Positions 45,292-56,340 are shown, numbered from the stretch's first letter. The stretch: 64,000 nt of DNA from Paenibacillus massiliensis 2301065 = DSM 16942 (GCF_000377505.1 NZ_KB898186.1:62001-126000); one strand, 5' to 3'. Notes: a model not told the origin generated them from the letters alone. Made by a program: numbers and translations.

Positions 45292-46986
45292 GTGGATCCA
45301 TTAGTATGGTACGATCTCTTTTTGTTCCTTGTATTACTGATTTTATTTATTTACGTGTTTGCTACGGTTAGGATTACGAACTTACATAAGGTGTATTTCA
45401 TTTTCCATTTCTTTATGATGCTCTGGCCTCTAGGCCAAATGGCCACAGATCTGACGGATGATCTGTGGTTACAGCTATTGTATGTGACCCTGTCCTTTGT
45501 GGCCCTAGCCTTCCTGGGAGGGGGGTGGCTCCTGCTTACGGTCTTTCTCGCCGGTCACGCAGGGCGAATAGGCCTCCGAAAAGCTTATCTGCTGTTTGCT
45601 CCAGCGCTGATCGCAGCCGCGGGAGTGGTATGGAACCCGAATCATGTGTTCGTAGCTCCCTTGGAAGGGGGGTATATTCAACGCGAGTATGGACCATGGT
45701 TCTGGGTGGTCATCGCTATTCTGGTCGGTTACCTACTGGCATCTCTCTTGGTGCTGTTTCGGACTCTGCTGTCGCCCAGCACATCCGTCACGAATAGGAT
45801 ACAGGTGAAGATTATGCTATGGGGAATCCTGGTTCTGGCCGTATTTGCCAGCATTGATGCCCTTCTGAATGTCGTGCTAAGCGAGTGGCTACCGATCATC
45901 CCTGGCTTTACTTCTCTCGGGATTGTATTGTCAGATCTATTTTTCATCTATGTCATCAAAAAATACAATATGTTCGATCTCGTCTCCATCGCTCACGAGG
46001 ACGTGATTAATACCATCCCCTATGGAATTCTTGTGCTAGATGACCGTGAATTCATTATGGAAGTGAACAAGGCTTTGCCCTTCTTCATTGAGCTGCATGT
46101 CGGTGATTATTTGGATATGGAAGCACTTCTGAGCTCCGTGCGGGTGGAGGGCAATAGCGAGAAGTTCCTTGAGCACTATAAGCAAAGGGATCTTGCCATG
46201 TCGCAAATTGAGATCCTCGTGGAGCGCGATAGTGTTCGTCATTTTATACTGCAGGCGTCAACGATTGTGGATGCTTATGGTATGCCGATGGGCCGTATTC
46301 TTACTTTTCAGGATGTCTCGCAAGAGCGTTTCCTGGTGGAGGAGATGAACCGGAAAAATCGCATGTTGCAGGAACGGAATCATTCCCTCGACCGTACTCG
46401 TCTTGAGCTATCCCGAGCCAATCGGCAGCTAGAAGAACTGGTGCTTACTGATAGTCTGACGGACTGCTACAATCGCCGCTATCTGACCCAGCATCTGACC
46501 CATGAAGTGATGAGCAATATTCAGTATCGGATTCCGTTCTCCCTGATTCTCTTTGACATTGATTTCTTCAAATATATTAACGATCACTACGGACATGTCA
46601 TCGGTGATGAGGTGCTGTATCGCACAGCTCAGATCGTCAAGGAGTCGATACGTAGTACGGATATTCTGGCCCGCTATGGAGGAGAAGAATTCATGATCTA
46701 TCTCCCTCATACAAGACGACAACTGGCGGGGCAACTCGCGGAGCTTGTCAGATCGTCAGCTGAGTCGAACCATATCGTCGTGGAGCATGGCCGTGAGCCG
46801 GTATCCATTACGATCAGTATGGGCATTCTGTCGGTCGAGGATTTTAAGGATGAACGTGTGCCTGATGATCCAGAGGAGTACTTGATACAGCTGTTCGCAG
46901 CGGTAGACAAGGCTCTGTACCAAGCCAAGCAAAATGGGCGCAACCGGATCGAGCTGGCCAGCTTCCAGCAAGCTTCGTTTAACTGA
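45292..46986 (+). CDS. membrane diguanylate cyclase (7TM-PAS-GGDEF)
   Basis: The 564-residue protein has seven N-terminal membrane helices in the style of the HisKA_7TM sensor (about 1-225), a PAS-like domain (about 235-350), a coiled coil (NRMLQERNHSLDRTRLELSR) and a GGDEF domain (about 385-560). The active site YGGEEFM is near residue 463, and the product-inhibition site RxxD (RSTD) sits five residues before it. It should make c-di-GMP from GTP. The start is GTG 45292 with AAGGAGAAAG upstream. The c-di-GMP riboswitches at 60.8-61.0 kb are plausible responders. Confidence 0.95.
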   Translation: MDPLVWYDLFLFLVLLILFIYVFATVRITNLHKVYFIFHFFMMLWPLGQMATDLTDDLWLQLLYVTLSFVALAFLGGGWLLLTVFLAGHAGRIGLRKAYLLFAPALIAAAGVVWNPNHVFVAPLEGGYIQREYGPWFWVVIAILVGYLLASLLVLFRTLLSPSTSVTNRIQVKIMLWGILVLAVFASIDALLNVVLSEWLPIIPGFTSLGIVLSDLFFIYVIKKYNMFDLVSIAHEDVINTIPYGILVLDDREFIMEVNKALPFFIELHVGDYLDMEALLSSVRVEGNSEKFLEHYKQRDLAMSQIEILVERDSVRHFILQASTIVDAYGMPMGRILTFQDVSQERFLVEEMNRKNRMLQERNHSLDRTRLELSRANRQLEELVLTDSLTDCYNRRYLTQHLTHEVMSNIQYRIPFSLILFDIDFFKYINDHYGHVIGDEVLYRTAQIVKESIRSTDILARYGGEEFMIYLPHTRRQLAGQLAELVRSSAESNHIVVEHGREPVSITISMGILSVEDFKDERVPDDPEEYLIQLFAAVDKALYQAKQNGRNRIELASFQQASFN

Positions 46987-47252
46987 GGAGATGTACTATC
47001 TCTGGGTAAATGAGTGAGGGAAAATAGCTGTACGTTGGGAGTTGGATAAAGGAAGCCCTGAAGAGCGCATCCTGAATGGTTGATAGTATGTTAGATGAGC
47101 TGACGAGGATTGTCTCCGTGTCAGCTCATTTGTTGAAGGATCGTATTTCACGAAAGTCTGGGGATAGCTGGAAATACTTTTTACGGATGCATCCACTCCA
47201 GTTGATTGTGTATCCTTCCCCCAAATCGTACTCGCCCTATGCCAAGGGTGAT

Positions 47253-47690
47253 TCATTCGGCGTGTTCATTTTTCACCATAGCCGACAGCTCACCTGTGAA
47301 CACCTTCTCCTGCTGAGCATTGAACGTGGACATTCTCACGGTGACGATGCCTGTCTGATTACGCCATTTCTTCAGCTCTACGACCTCTACAACAGCATGC
47401 AGCTCGTCACCCGGATAGACGGGCCGTATGAATTTCACATGATTCATAGCGGTCCCCGCAATGATGTCCTCACCGTAGCTCCCTGTCTCAATCCATAGCT
47501 TAAATGAGATCGCGAGGGTCTGAATGCCCGATGCGATGATGCCCTGGAATCTGCCTTGTTCCGCCTTCGCTTTATCCAAGTGCATGTATTGTGGATCGTA
47601 TTCGGCGGCAAATCGGGAAATATCTTCCTCGCTCAAGGTAATTGCCTTGGTGGTAAACATCTGGCCGATATAAAATTCATGAAACTGCAT
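47253..47690 (-). CDS. MaoC-like (R)-hydratase family protein
   Basis: The 145-residue hot-dog-fold protein carries SEEDISRFAAEYDPQYMHLDKAKAEQGRFQGIIASGIQT, with the catalytic Asp and His of R-specific enoyl-CoA hydratases (D-P-x-Y-x-H), and IAGTAMNHVKFIRPVYPGD. It may hydrate short enoyl-CoA. I chose ATG 47690 because GAGGAG lies upstream; a TTG at 47708 is an alternative. Stands alone. Confidence 0.9.
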   Translation of the reverse strand: MQFHEFYIGQMFTTKAITLSEEDISRFAAEYDPQYMHLDKAKAEQGRFQGIIASGIQTLAISFKLWIETGSYGEDIIAGTAMNHVKFIRPVYPGDELHAVVEVVELKKWRNQTGIVTVRMSTFNAQQEKVFTGELSAMVKNEHAE

Positions 47691-47838
47691 GCCGACACTC
47701 CTCTTCAAATAAATACTTATACTGCTTACATCTATGATTCCCTTTTTTCCTCGAGTGTTCCTGTATAAGGCAGAGCAGATATGAAATCAAGCATATCATT
47801 AGACAATATCTATTATGAGGCATGCGTCGTGAATGTGG

Positions 47839-47875
47839 AGAAGGAGCCGTTGGCATAAGTAGCCTGGCTCCTTCC
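47839..47875. terminator. hairpin 3' of copper-amine-oxidase-like gene
   Basis: GAAGGAGCC and GGCTCCTTC are perfectly complementary around a 17-base loop. No T-run follows on the minus strand, so it may be a weak terminator or RNA-stabilising hairpin. Confidence 0.45.
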
Positions 47876-47894
47876 GTGTTATGGTTAATGTATA

Positions 47895-48848
47895 CTATTG
47901 CAGGGCATTCTTAATGTCAGCCCAAGTAGCGTTCAGTTGCTCCTCGACGGACATGTCCACGTACTGTAGACTCAGGCTATATCCTGCGTCTGTTGTTGCT
48001 TTGAGTAATAGAGTAATCTTGGTACCATCCATAATCCATTCGCTGGTTAGGCGACCGTCAACAGCATAGCGTGCGACATACTGACTGATATTATTCGGAT
48101 TTGGGGCACTTGAGCCAGCCACGGGTTGTCCATACTCTTCAGTTATACTACTAAACACCCCCGCATAAAAGCTGATCAGTTCACCTGGATCATAGTCGGG
48201 AATGACAGGGGTAAGTACAACAGCTGCGAGTTTGTTCTTGTAAAAGATATATAACTCTTCAGTTGCTCCAGCCTCTAGCGAATCCTGATACATGAGAAGA
48301 CGAATGTCGCCTTGTCCACCTTCATCCATCAGCTGCTTATGAGCAGAATTCGTCTTAAATTCCTCCTGACTGATGGACCAAGGTATGTTGATGCTGCTCG
48401 ATGCTGGCTTATCTCCAATCCATGCAAAGCCCTGCGCGCTATCGAGGCCAACCGTCTTGCCAGTCAAGCTCCGAATTGCTGATAACGGAATGTAGGTCGT
48501 TCCGTTCACGGTCTTGACCAATGCAGGCAATACGGTCTCTGAACCGTTGATGGTGGCCTTCTTGCTGCCAGTCTTAACGATGATAGAAGAGCCAGACGTG
48601 TTCTTGGCTGTAATGGCCTTCGTCTTGCTATCTACGGTCATGGTATAGCCTAGCTTGGTTAGTACGGCTTTCATAGGCACGAGTGTGGTGTTGTTTTCCA
48701 CAATGACTGAAGGTTGTCCGGTTATTGCCTTACCATCGATGTGGAGGGTGTATTTTACGGAAGCGGCGGAGGTCAGGGGAGTGAATGAGAACAATCCGAC
48801 CAGGAGCGCCATGCACCCTATAAGTGTTATGTAAGCTATTTTTTTCAT
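47895..48848 (-). CDS. secreted protein with copper amine oxidase N-terminal-like domain
   Basis: The 317-residue protein has a signal peptide (KKIAYITLIGCMALLVGLFSF) and a stalk-type domain (VKYTLHIDGKAITGQPSVIV, TLVPMKAVLTKLGYTM, TYIPLSAIRSLTGKTV). That domain is common in Paenibacillus exported proteins and is not an oxidase. A second domain of about 160 residues follows, of unknown role. I chose ATG 48848, which has AAAGGAG 5 bases upstream and starts the signal peptide. The longer frame is unlikely. Extracellular function unknown. Confidence 0.88.
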   Translation of the reverse strand: MKKIAYITLIGCMALLVGLFSFTPLTSAASVKYTLHIDGKAITGQPSVIVENNTTLVPMKAVLTKLGYTMTVDSKTKAITAKNTSGSSIIVKTGSKKATINGSETVLPALVKTVNGTTYIPLSAIRSLTGKTVGLDSAQGFAWIGDKPASSSINIPWSISQEEFKTNSAHKQLMDEGGQGDIRLLMYQDSLEAGATEELYIFYKNKLAAVVLTPVIPDYDPGELISFYAGVFSSITEEYGQPVAGSSAPNPNNISQYVARYAVDGRLTSEWIMDGTKITLLLKATTDAGYSLSLQYVDMSVEEQLNATWADIKNALQ

Positions 48849-48960
48849 GATGACTCCTTTAGGTGTGTATTGAAAATCATAGGACATGCATCTTGAATAT
48901 AACATAGCTGGTATAGGGCCGTGTTCCAAAAAATACCTATACCATGAAAAAAGTACTATC

Positions 48961-48994
48961 AAAAAAAGAAGACCACCCAATAAAGGGCGGCCCG
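48961..48994 (-). terminator. terminator of merR-AKR operon
   Basis: On the minus strand GGCCGCCC and GGGTGGTC pair (with G-U) and are followed by TTCTTTTTTT. It lies 3' of the aldo/keto reductase. Confidence 0.8.
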
Positions 48995-49101
48995 GATGAA
49001 GTTTCTTCTATGTTACTTTGTTCCACACCATTTTGGAAGCCAGAGGCTAAGCTGTATCTGCAACAATACCTTCAATAATACTAGCCGAGCCTTCAAGTAC
49101 A

Positions 49102-50077
<976 letters not shown>

Positions 50078-50085
<8 letters not shown>

Positions 50086-50512
50086 CTCCGTCCGTTGGTT
50101 TATTCTGCTGCATTGCCAGCTGGTTCAAGAGCTGACTCTCCGAATGAACTCTTCCTTTTTCGATCTCTTCATAAATGGCGAGCTTGTTATTCACTGCGTC
50201 CAGAGCCTCCGCGAGCTCACGTTGACGTCGGAATAAGTCCTCTTTGTATTGGTTCAGCATAGCCTTTCTTTGCGGAATGGTGGAATCCCCGTCTAAGGCG
50301 AGATTGACCATCTGCTTCATTAAAGACATCTTCATTCCAGTTGCTCGAAAACAGGTCATCAGCTTGATCCAATCCATGTGCTCTTGTTCAAACAGGCGAT
50401 GTCCATGCTTATCTCTCTTAATGAAAGGGAGTAATCCCTCCTTCTCGTAGTAGCGAATGGTATGAGCTGAGCAACCAAGCCGCTCTGAGACTTCTTTTAT
50501 AGAGAATGTCAT
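50078..50512 (-). CDS. MerR-family transcriptional regulator
   Basis: The 144-residue protein has a MerR winged helix ([32 protein letters not shown]) and a C-terminal coiled coil ([29 protein letters not shown]). I chose ATG 50512, in frame with the DNA-binding start and preceded by GAAGGG; the longer frame to 50602 lies across the promoter. It overlaps the aldo/keto reductase start and probably controls it and itself through the 19-bp-spacer promoter upstream. Confidence 0.92.
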
Positions 50513-50567
50513 ATAGATCGATCCCTTCTTCAGCTTGTAAGCTGACGTGCTCGGCTGGTTCTGGTAC

Positions 50568-50598
50568 ATCATATTCGTTAGAGCGCGCTCTAAGGCAA
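50568..50598 (-). promoter_or_regulatory. MerR-type promoter with 16-bp palindrome
   Basis: On the minus strand TTGCCT (50593-50598) and TATGAT (50568-50573) are 19 bases apart. The perfect palindrome TTAGAGCGCGCTCTAA (50578-50593) fills most of the spacer. This is the expected MerR operator for the merR-AKR operon. Confidence 0.8.
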
Positions 50599-50803
50599 GC
50601 ATGTCTTTTTTTGGAGTATGGATGAAGTGTCATTTCCGTTAATATTGGTTTGATTATTGTTGGACCTCTCTTGATCAAGTACTATTATAGTAAGCTAGTT
50701 TGTCTAAAGTATATATGTTGCAGTCGTGCAGAACTGGGAGAGTAACTGCAAGGATGATTGATGCTGAATCTGATTAAATGGAAGCAGAGGGGAGGGAGAC
50801 TGG

Positions 50804-51694
50804 ATGGCCTGGTTCGAACGAATGAATGAAGCGCTGGACTATATCGAAGACCATCTTCTTACGTATGTAGACATGACGGAAGTGGCAAAGATCACTTGCT
50901 GCTCGATTTCGAGCTTTCAGCGGATGTTCTCCGCTGCTACGGATGTATCCTTGTCGGAGTATATTCGGCGCAGGAAGCTGACACTTGCAGCATTTGAGCT
51001 ACAGCATAGCAGCATGAAGATTGTGGATCTTGCCCTGAAGTATGGGTATGACTCACCGGAGGCATTTACACGAGCCTTCAACATCATTCACGGGAAGACA
51101 CCTTCAGCAGCGCGCGAGCAGGGTGTGACCCTCACCGCCTATCCCCGGATCTCTTTCCTACTAACTGTCAGAGGAGCTGTCGCAATGAATTACAGAATCG
51201 AATCCAAGGAAGCTTTTGTGATCTATGGCATTGAGGAAATGTTCTCGATGGAGAACGGTGAGAATCTCCGTGTGATTCCCCAGTTCTGGCAGGCTGCACA
51301 CCAGGATGGACGTATCGATAAGCTCATCCAATCCACGAATATGCTGAGCGAAGCGCCGAATGAGTTGTGTCTGGTCAATGCGATCTTTGATTACCGCTCG
51401 GCGGAGGAGGAGCAGACCTTTCCATATATGCTGTTCGCCTATAAGACCAACCGGAGTGATACGCATGGGTACAGGGAAGTAACGGTGTCTGCCGGAACCT
51501 GGGCGATCTTCAGAACAGAGAATCACACCATGGAGAAGACGGATGAAGCCATTCAAGACCTCATCAAGCGAGTATACACGGAGTGGCTGCCGACAGCGGA
51601 CTATGAGAAGATCGACGGCTGCGATATGGAGCTGTACTATAACTGCGGCAGTGCCTGCTGGAGCGAGATCTGGATTCGAGTTCGATCCAAGTAA
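50804..51694 (+). CDS. AraC-family regulator with GyrI-like ligand domain
   Basis: The 296-residue protein has an N-terminal AraC DNA-binding domain (MNEALDYIEDHLLTYVDMTEVAKITCCSISSFQRMFSAATDVSLSEYIRRRKL, then ALKYGYDSPEAFTRAFNIIHGKTPSAAR). A C-terminal GyrI-like/effector-binding domain follows from about 125 (YRIESKEAFVIYGIE ... YRSAEEEQTFPYMLFAY). This is the Rob/BltR-like layout, often linked with drug or small-molecule response. The ATG start has GGGGAGGGAG about 8 bases upstream. No co-oriented neighbour. Confidence 0.93.
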   Translation: MAWFERMNEALDYIEDHLLTYVDMTEVAKITCCSISSFQRMFSAATDVSLSEYIRRRKLTLAAFELQHSSMKIVDLALKYGYDSPEAFTRAFNIIHGKTPSAAREQGVTLTAYPRISFLLTVRGAVAMNYRIESKEAFVIYGIEEMFSMENGENLRVIPQFWQAAHQDGRIDKLIQSTNMLSEAPNELCLVNAIFDYRSAEEEQTFPYMLFAYKTNRSDTHGYREVTVSAGTWAIFRTENHTMEKTDEAIQDLIKRVYTEWLPTADYEKIDGCDMELYYNCGSACWSEIWIRVRSK

Positions 51695-52218
51695 GTGAGA
51701 CTTGAACAGGGGCATGTGCTAAGAGGATCGGAGCATGGTATAGTGCGATGAAATCAACGTCGGCATGTGCTTCTGCTGCTAGTGGGGTAGTAGGTAGCGT
51801 ACAGGTGAAACGTGATCGGTAAAGAAAAAGAGCGGTAGCATTTAGGAGCAATAGAGTTTCGGTAAAAAGAGGCTCGGGCGCCGCACGGTTGCAGGATGCA
51901 GTGTGTGGTAATGGATGCTGGCCCACTTATATGGAGATTCAAAGAGGAGTTCTCGGGGAGAACTCCTTTTTGAGTGGATAGAATTTATAGGTTTTCAGCG
52001 GTGTCGAGCAAATCGTTCATCGCAAGAAAAATTTCAACCGCACATGGTCTGTCTTCTGTGAAGTACGCCGATAGACGTTTTTCTTACGTGAGCTGTACTG
52101 CTGCACATAGGCAGAAGTGGCTTGTGGGCCACGATTGTTGCTGTAAATTGTCGTGTTACATGGTCGTCCCACATTGTCGTCCACATTGTCGCGGCATTGC
52201 TGTGAGGCAGCTCTTCTC
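51695..52218. other. gene-free region with terminator
   Basis: No supported gene. A strong terminator lies at 51943-51972. The rest, before the siderophore ATPase 3' end, shows no recognisable element; short frames there lack ribosome sites. Confidence 0.4.
51943..51972 (+). terminator. intrinsic terminator
   Basis: GAGGAGTTCTC and GAGAACTCCTTTTT form a stem over a GGG-type loop with a T-run. It lies about 250 bases after the AraC gene. Confidence 0.85.
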
Positions 52219-53037
52219 CTATTGTGGAGTGTACTCCGCTTGCACATGATGCCTTCCCTTGGGTACTACCAATGGCGAACCCGAGATAGGGTCCTCAATG
52301 ACGGAGCAATTCAGTCCGAAGATATCCTTCACTAAAGTGCTGGTAATGACCTGGGATGGCTGCCCCTCAGCGACGAGCTTGCCTTCATGGAGCGCGAATA
52401 GGTGATCTGCATAACGTGCCGACAGGTTGATATCATGCAGCACCATGACAATCGTAGTGCCATATTGCCGATTCAGGTCTGTGAGTAGATCTAGAATCTC
52501 CACCTGATAGGTGATATCTAGGAACGTCGTCGGTTCATCCAGAAATAAAATGTCCGTCTGTTGCGCTAGCGCCATGGCAATCCAGACGCGTTGACGCTGA
52601 CCGCCGGAGAGCTCATCAATGTGATGGTTGGCGAACTGCGTGATGTTCATAATGCTCATCGCCTCGGCGACGGCTTCCGAATCCTTCTTGCTCCATCCAC
52701 CGAACAGGGATTGATGCGGGAATCTGCCGCGACCGACGAGATCCGTGACCGAGATGCCCTCTGGTACAATCGGCGACTGTGGCAGAAGTCCGAGCACGCG
52801 GGCGAGCTGCCTGGGCGGGATCTTGGCAAGCGGCTTGTCATCCAGCGTAATGCTGCCAGATATCGGCTTAATCAGTCGGGCCAGCGTCTTGAGCAGGGTG
52901 GATTTACCGCAGCCATTGGCCCCGATGATGACACTAATCTGGTTACTGGGAATGAGCAGATCGATGCCCTGAATGATCGGCTTGTTGTCATAGCCTGCAA
53001 CGAGCTGCTCAGCTTGAAAATGATGCGTCGGCTTCAT
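52219..53037 (-). CDS. siderophore ABC transporter ATP-binding protein
   Basis: The 272-residue FecE-type ATPase has Walker A GANGCGKST, the Q-loop LLPQSP, signature LSGGQRQRVW, Walker B ILFLDEPTTFLD and the H-loop VMVLHDINLSARYADH. Its ATG overlaps the upstream permease stop by one base (TAATG). It energises uptake of ferric siderophore with the two permeases and binding protein encoded upstream; it is the last gene of the operon. Confidence 0.96.
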   Translation of the reverse strand: MKPTHHFQAEQLVAGYDNKPIIQGIDLLIPSNQISVIIGANGCGKSTLLKTLARLIKPISGSITLDDKPLAKIPPRQLARVLGLLPQSPIVPEGISVTDLVGRGRFPHQSLFGGWSKKDSEAVAEAMSIMNITQFANHHIDELSGGQRQRVWIAMALAQQTDILFLDEPTTFLDITYQVEILDLLTDLNRQYGTTIVMVLHDINLSARYADHLFALHEGKLVAEGQPSQVITSTLVKDIFGLNCSVIEDPISGSPLVVPKGRHHVQAEYTPQ

Positions 53038-54068
53038 TATAATTCTCCCTTCCGATTCATTTGGATGAGCAAGAAGATCAGATACGGCGCTCCGAGCAGC
53101 CCTGTGATGATGCCCACGGGGAACCTGTGCTCAAAAGCAAATTGCCCGATTAGATCAGACGCCAATACCAAGTTCACCCCAACGAGACCCGCGGGAATGA
53201 TGTTCGAGAAGCCTACACCCACCAGCCGCTTGGCAATCGGTCCCGCTAGGAAGGAGACGAAGGCGATCGGCCCCGTCGTAGCGGTAGCAATCGCAATCAT
53301 GAAGACTGCACTGACAATCAGCGTAATTCGAGTCTTGTCCGTGTCCACCCCCAGCGAAGTAGCCGCTTGCTCTCCAAGCTCCAGCATATTCAGATGTCGG
53401 CCCAGCACAATCAGGATCGGCGTGAAGATAGCTACCGTGATTACAAGTGGAGGCAGCTGCGACATTTGCGAGCCATTCAGGCTGCCTGTGAGCCAGCGGA
53501 CAGCTGCTGGTACATCCTGCTCTGCACTAACCAGCATCAGATAGGAGATGAAGGCATCGAGCATAGCCTGTATAGCGATCCCGATGAGGATCAGCCGACC
53601 GATGGAGAAGGCTTTTCCTCTGGATAACATGTAAATGAATAATACCGTAGCCAGGCCCGCACCGACCGAGGCTAGAGATACGATGGCCCCGCTGGTGTGG
53701 AGAACTACGATGCAGAATACCGCTGCTGCACTCGATCCCGAGGTAATCCCGATCACATTCGGGTTCGCAAGGGGGTTACGCAGCATCGTCTGAAAGGTGT
53801 ATCCCGCCACGCCGAAGGCGAATCCAGCGAGCAGACCTGCCAGCATTCTCGGAAGCCGTATTGTATTCACGGCGAAGGACACGCCCTTGACCTGCTCTCC
53901 GCCTAGCACCCGAATAACATCCTGTACCGGATAGATGGTGCTTCCTAGCATCAGCATGGCGCCGCATAGTGCACATGCGAGTAATGCCAGAAGACTAGTC
54001 ACCACGATCCAGCGCCGCCGCCGTTGACGTCGGCCTGCCAATATAAATTCCAATGATTGAATGGTCAT
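53037..54068 (-). CDS. siderophore ABC transporter permease (FecCD)
   Basis: The 343-residue FecCD-family protein has about ten membrane helices, with VNTIRLPRMLAGLLAGFAFGVAGYTFQTMLRNPLANPNVIGITSG and TGPIAFVSFLAGPIAKRLVG, the latter being the ATPase contact region. Its start overlaps the previous permease stop (ATGA), and its stop overlaps the ATPase start. Third gene in a four-gene iron-siderophore operon. Confidence 0.95.
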   Translation of the reverse strand: MTIQSLEFILAGRRQRRRRWIVVTSLLALLACALCGAMLMLGSTIYPVQDVIRVLGGEQVKGVSFAVNTIRLPRMLAGLLAGFAFGVAGYTFQTMLRNPLANPNVIGITSGSSAAAVFCIVVLHTSGAIVSLASVGAGLATVLFIYMLSRGKAFSIGRLILIGIAIQAMLDAFISYLMLVSAEQDVPAAVRWLTGSLNGSQMSQLPPLVITVAIFTPILIVLGRHLNMLELGEQAATSLGVDTDKTRITLIVSAVFMIAIATATTGPIAFVSFLAGPIAKRLVGVGFSNIIPAGLVGVNLVLASDLIGQFAFEHRFPVGIITGLLGAPYLIFLLIQMNRKGEL

Positions 54069-55108
54069 AATGAACGCACTTTCGCTCTCATCGCTAGGAT
54101 GATTAGTATGGGAGCCCCTATAAAGGCTGTAACTACACCGACCTCCAGCTCACCAGGGCCACTGACGACCCTGCCGCCTACATCGGCTATGGTCAGGATG
54201 ATCGCCCCCGCGATGGCTGACATCGGAATGACAAACCGCAGGTCGGGTCCGAGCATCAGGCGTATGACGTGTGTCGATAAGAGCCCGATAAAGCCAATCG
54301 GCCCAGCCAGTGCTGTCGTTGCCCCGCACAGCAGTACACCTGCCAGAGCCGCGATGAAGCGCAGTGTGCCTGTGCGGACGCCAAGCCCGGTCGCTACCTC
54401 GTCACCCAGGGCCAGCGCATTGAGCGCGGGTATCGTCAGGATGCCGATTAGGATACCAATGATCAGGAACGGGATAAATGTAGTAATGCCACTCCAGGTG
54501 GCAGCACCGACGCTTCCCACCTGCCAGAACCGGAATTGATCCATGACGTAGGAGCGTGGGATCATGATGGCCGTTACCAATGAGGAAAGGGCTGCACTGG
54601 TCGCAGCTCCCGCCAGAACAAGCTTAATGGGCGTGGCACCGCCACGCCCCATGGAGCCGATCCCGAATACGAAGGCTGCCGTAATGGCCGCCCCGGCTAA
54701 TGCCAGCCAGATATATTGATTCGGCGAGCTGATGTTCAGAAACGCAATGCCGCATACCACGAACAAGGCTGCTCCCGTATTTACGCCCAGAATGCTGGGG
54801 TCCGCAATAGGGTTGCGGGTGACCGCCTGCATGAGCGACCCGGATACACCAAGCGCTCCGCCGCACATGAGGCTGAATACCGTACGGGAGATACGCTTTC
54901 GGACCACATTGGCCCCGTAAGAATCAACTTCTGGACGGAAGAGCCCGTCGATCAGCTCATGAAATCTTACCGGTCTGGACCCGAACATCAGCGAAGCACA
55001 TACGCTGATCACCAGCAAGACAAGGCAGAGGATCAGCACGATCGTAAAATACTTCGGAATTCGTGAGCTTAGCTGCTGGTCATGATTCGTTACGGATGAG
55101 CTGCTCAT
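54065..55108 (-). CDS. siderophore ABC transporter permease (FecCD)
   Basis: The 347-residue FecCD-family protein has about ten helices, with GANVVRKRISRTVFSLMCGGALGVSGSLMQAVTRNPIADPSILGVNTGA and GPIGFIGLLSTHVIRLMLG. It pairs with the second permease to make a heterodimeric channel. Its ATG overlaps the stop of the binding-protein gene as ATGA. Second gene of the operon. Confidence 0.95.
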   Translation of the reverse strand: MSSSSVTNHDQQLSSRIPKYFTIVLILCLVLLVISVCASLMFGSRPVRFHELIDGLFRPEVDSYGANVVRKRISRTVFSLMCGGALGVSGSLMQAVTRNPIADPSILGVNTGAALFVVCGIAFLNISSPNQYIWLALAGAAITAAFVFGIGSMGRGGATPIKLVLAGAATSAALSSLVTAIMIPRSYVMDQFRFWQVGSVGAATWSGITTFIPFLIIGILIGILTIPALNALALGDEVATGLGVRTGTLRFIAALAGVLLCGATTALAGPIGFIGLLSTHVIRLMLGPDLRFVIPMSAIAGAIILTIADVGGRVVSGPGELEVGVVTAFIGAPILIILAMRAKVRSL

Positions 55109-56199
55109 TTCAGCTTGTCGAGAGCCCCTTGGATCAGACCGAGGTAATCATCCAGCGTATACGCGATTGCCAGAGGATTCGGGTTCCCGGCAGCGCCAAG
55201 TGGCGAATTGCCGCTGATGAACACGACTGAGCCTCTTTGAATAGCTGGAACTTTACCAAGCAACGGATCAGCCTTCACCGCTTCATACAGCGCATCGTCA
55301 CCGTATCCGACGATGATGTCGGCATCATTCAGCGCTTCCGCATTTTCGGCACTCAGGCTCAAGGAGTAGCTAGTTGGATCGGTAATTAGGCTTGTTACGC
55401 TTTCCGGATATTCCATACCGAGCTCGATCAGGAATTCACCACGCGGATCTGCTGGTGTATACAGATGCAGCTTGGACATATCCTTCGCTGAGAAGTTGAC
55501 CCATACGACTTTTTTGCCTTTTAGATCCGGGTGTGCACTGGCTTTGTCCTGAACCAGCTTCTCGGTGTCTTTAATGAGCTGCTCGCCTTGTGCCTTCATG
55601 CCCATGCCTGTCGCATTCAGCATGACTTGCTCGCGCCATGTAGTCGCCCAAGGCTTCGTCTGATAAGGCACGACTGGAGCAATCTGGCTCAGAATGTCGT
55701 AGTCCTCCTGCGTAATTCCGGAGTAGCCTGCCAGGATCACGTCCGGCTTCGAATCGGAAATGGCTTCAAAATCCAGACCATCGGTATCTTGGTAGATATT
55801 TGGCTCCGTCACACCAAGCTCCTTGAGCTTCGCCGCTGTCCAAGGCAGCATACCGCTGTCATCCTCTACCCCGAAGTTCGCGGCAGAGAAGCCTACAGGT
55901 ACAACGCCCAGTGCGAGGACGACATCTTGATTCGCCCATTGAATAGTAGCTACACGTTCTGGCTTGCTATCAATGACCGTCTCGCCAAAGGCGTGCTTGA
56001 TCACAATCGGATATTGAGTGCTGTCATCTTGGGTAGCTGTCGTGTCTGTAGAAGGTGTCTGTGTATTTGCTGAATCTGTCGCATTCGTAGCTGGCGGAGG
56101 CGTCGAACTGGATGTCTGAGATCCGCAACCGGCGAGAGCCAGTGCCAGGATTGTTGCAGTGATTAGTGTCTTGAAGGGGAACTTGCGTGTTGTGTTCAT
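55105..56199 (-). CDS. iron-siderophore binding lipoprotein
   Basis: The 364-residue protein has a lipoprotein signal peptide with lipobox LALAGC (Cys about 26), a Ser/Thr-rich spacer, and a FepB/FhuD-type two-lobe binding fold (PERVATIQWANQDVVLALGVVPVGFSA, KPDVILAGYSGITQEDYDIL, NDADIIVGYGDDALYEAVKADPLL). It would capture ferric siderophore outside the membrane and pass it to the FecCD permeases; the ligand type is unknown. The ATG start has GGAAAGGAA about 6 bases upstream. A Fur box lies 123 bases upstream. Confidence 0.95.
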   Translation of the reverse strand: MNTTRKFPFKTLITATILALALAGCGSQTSSSTPPPATNATDSANTQTPSTDTTATQDDSTQYPIVIKHAFGETVIDSKPERVATIQWANQDVVLALGVVPVGFSAANFGVEDDSGMLPWTAAKLKELGVTEPNIYQDTDGLDFEAISDSKPDVILAGYSGITQEDYDILSQIAPVVPYQTKPWATTWREQVMLNATGMGMKAQGEQLIKDTEKLVQDKASAHPDLKGKKVVWVNFSAKDMSKLHLYTPADPRGEFLIELGMEYPESVTSLITDPTSYSLSLSAENAEALNDADIIVGYGDDALYEAVKADPLLGKVPAIQRGSVVFISGNSPLGAAGNPNPLAIAYTLDDYLGLIQGALDKLK

Positions 56200-56321
56200 A
56201 TGGGTTCCTTTCCTGATCCTAAAGTGTATTTTGTACTTGAAGGGACTGGTGTGGTGGAGTGATCGGACACCTATGGAGTGGGTGTGAAGCTTCTATTATA
56301 GATGTCATGGTTCTCCGTTGC

Positions 56322-56340
56322 GATAATGATTATCATCGTC
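56322..56340. promoter_or_regulatory. Fur box
   Basis: GATAATGATTATCATCGTC matches the 19-bp Fur consensus at 16-17 positions. It lies upstream of the siderophore operon, so iron limitation probably induces it. Confidence 0.9.
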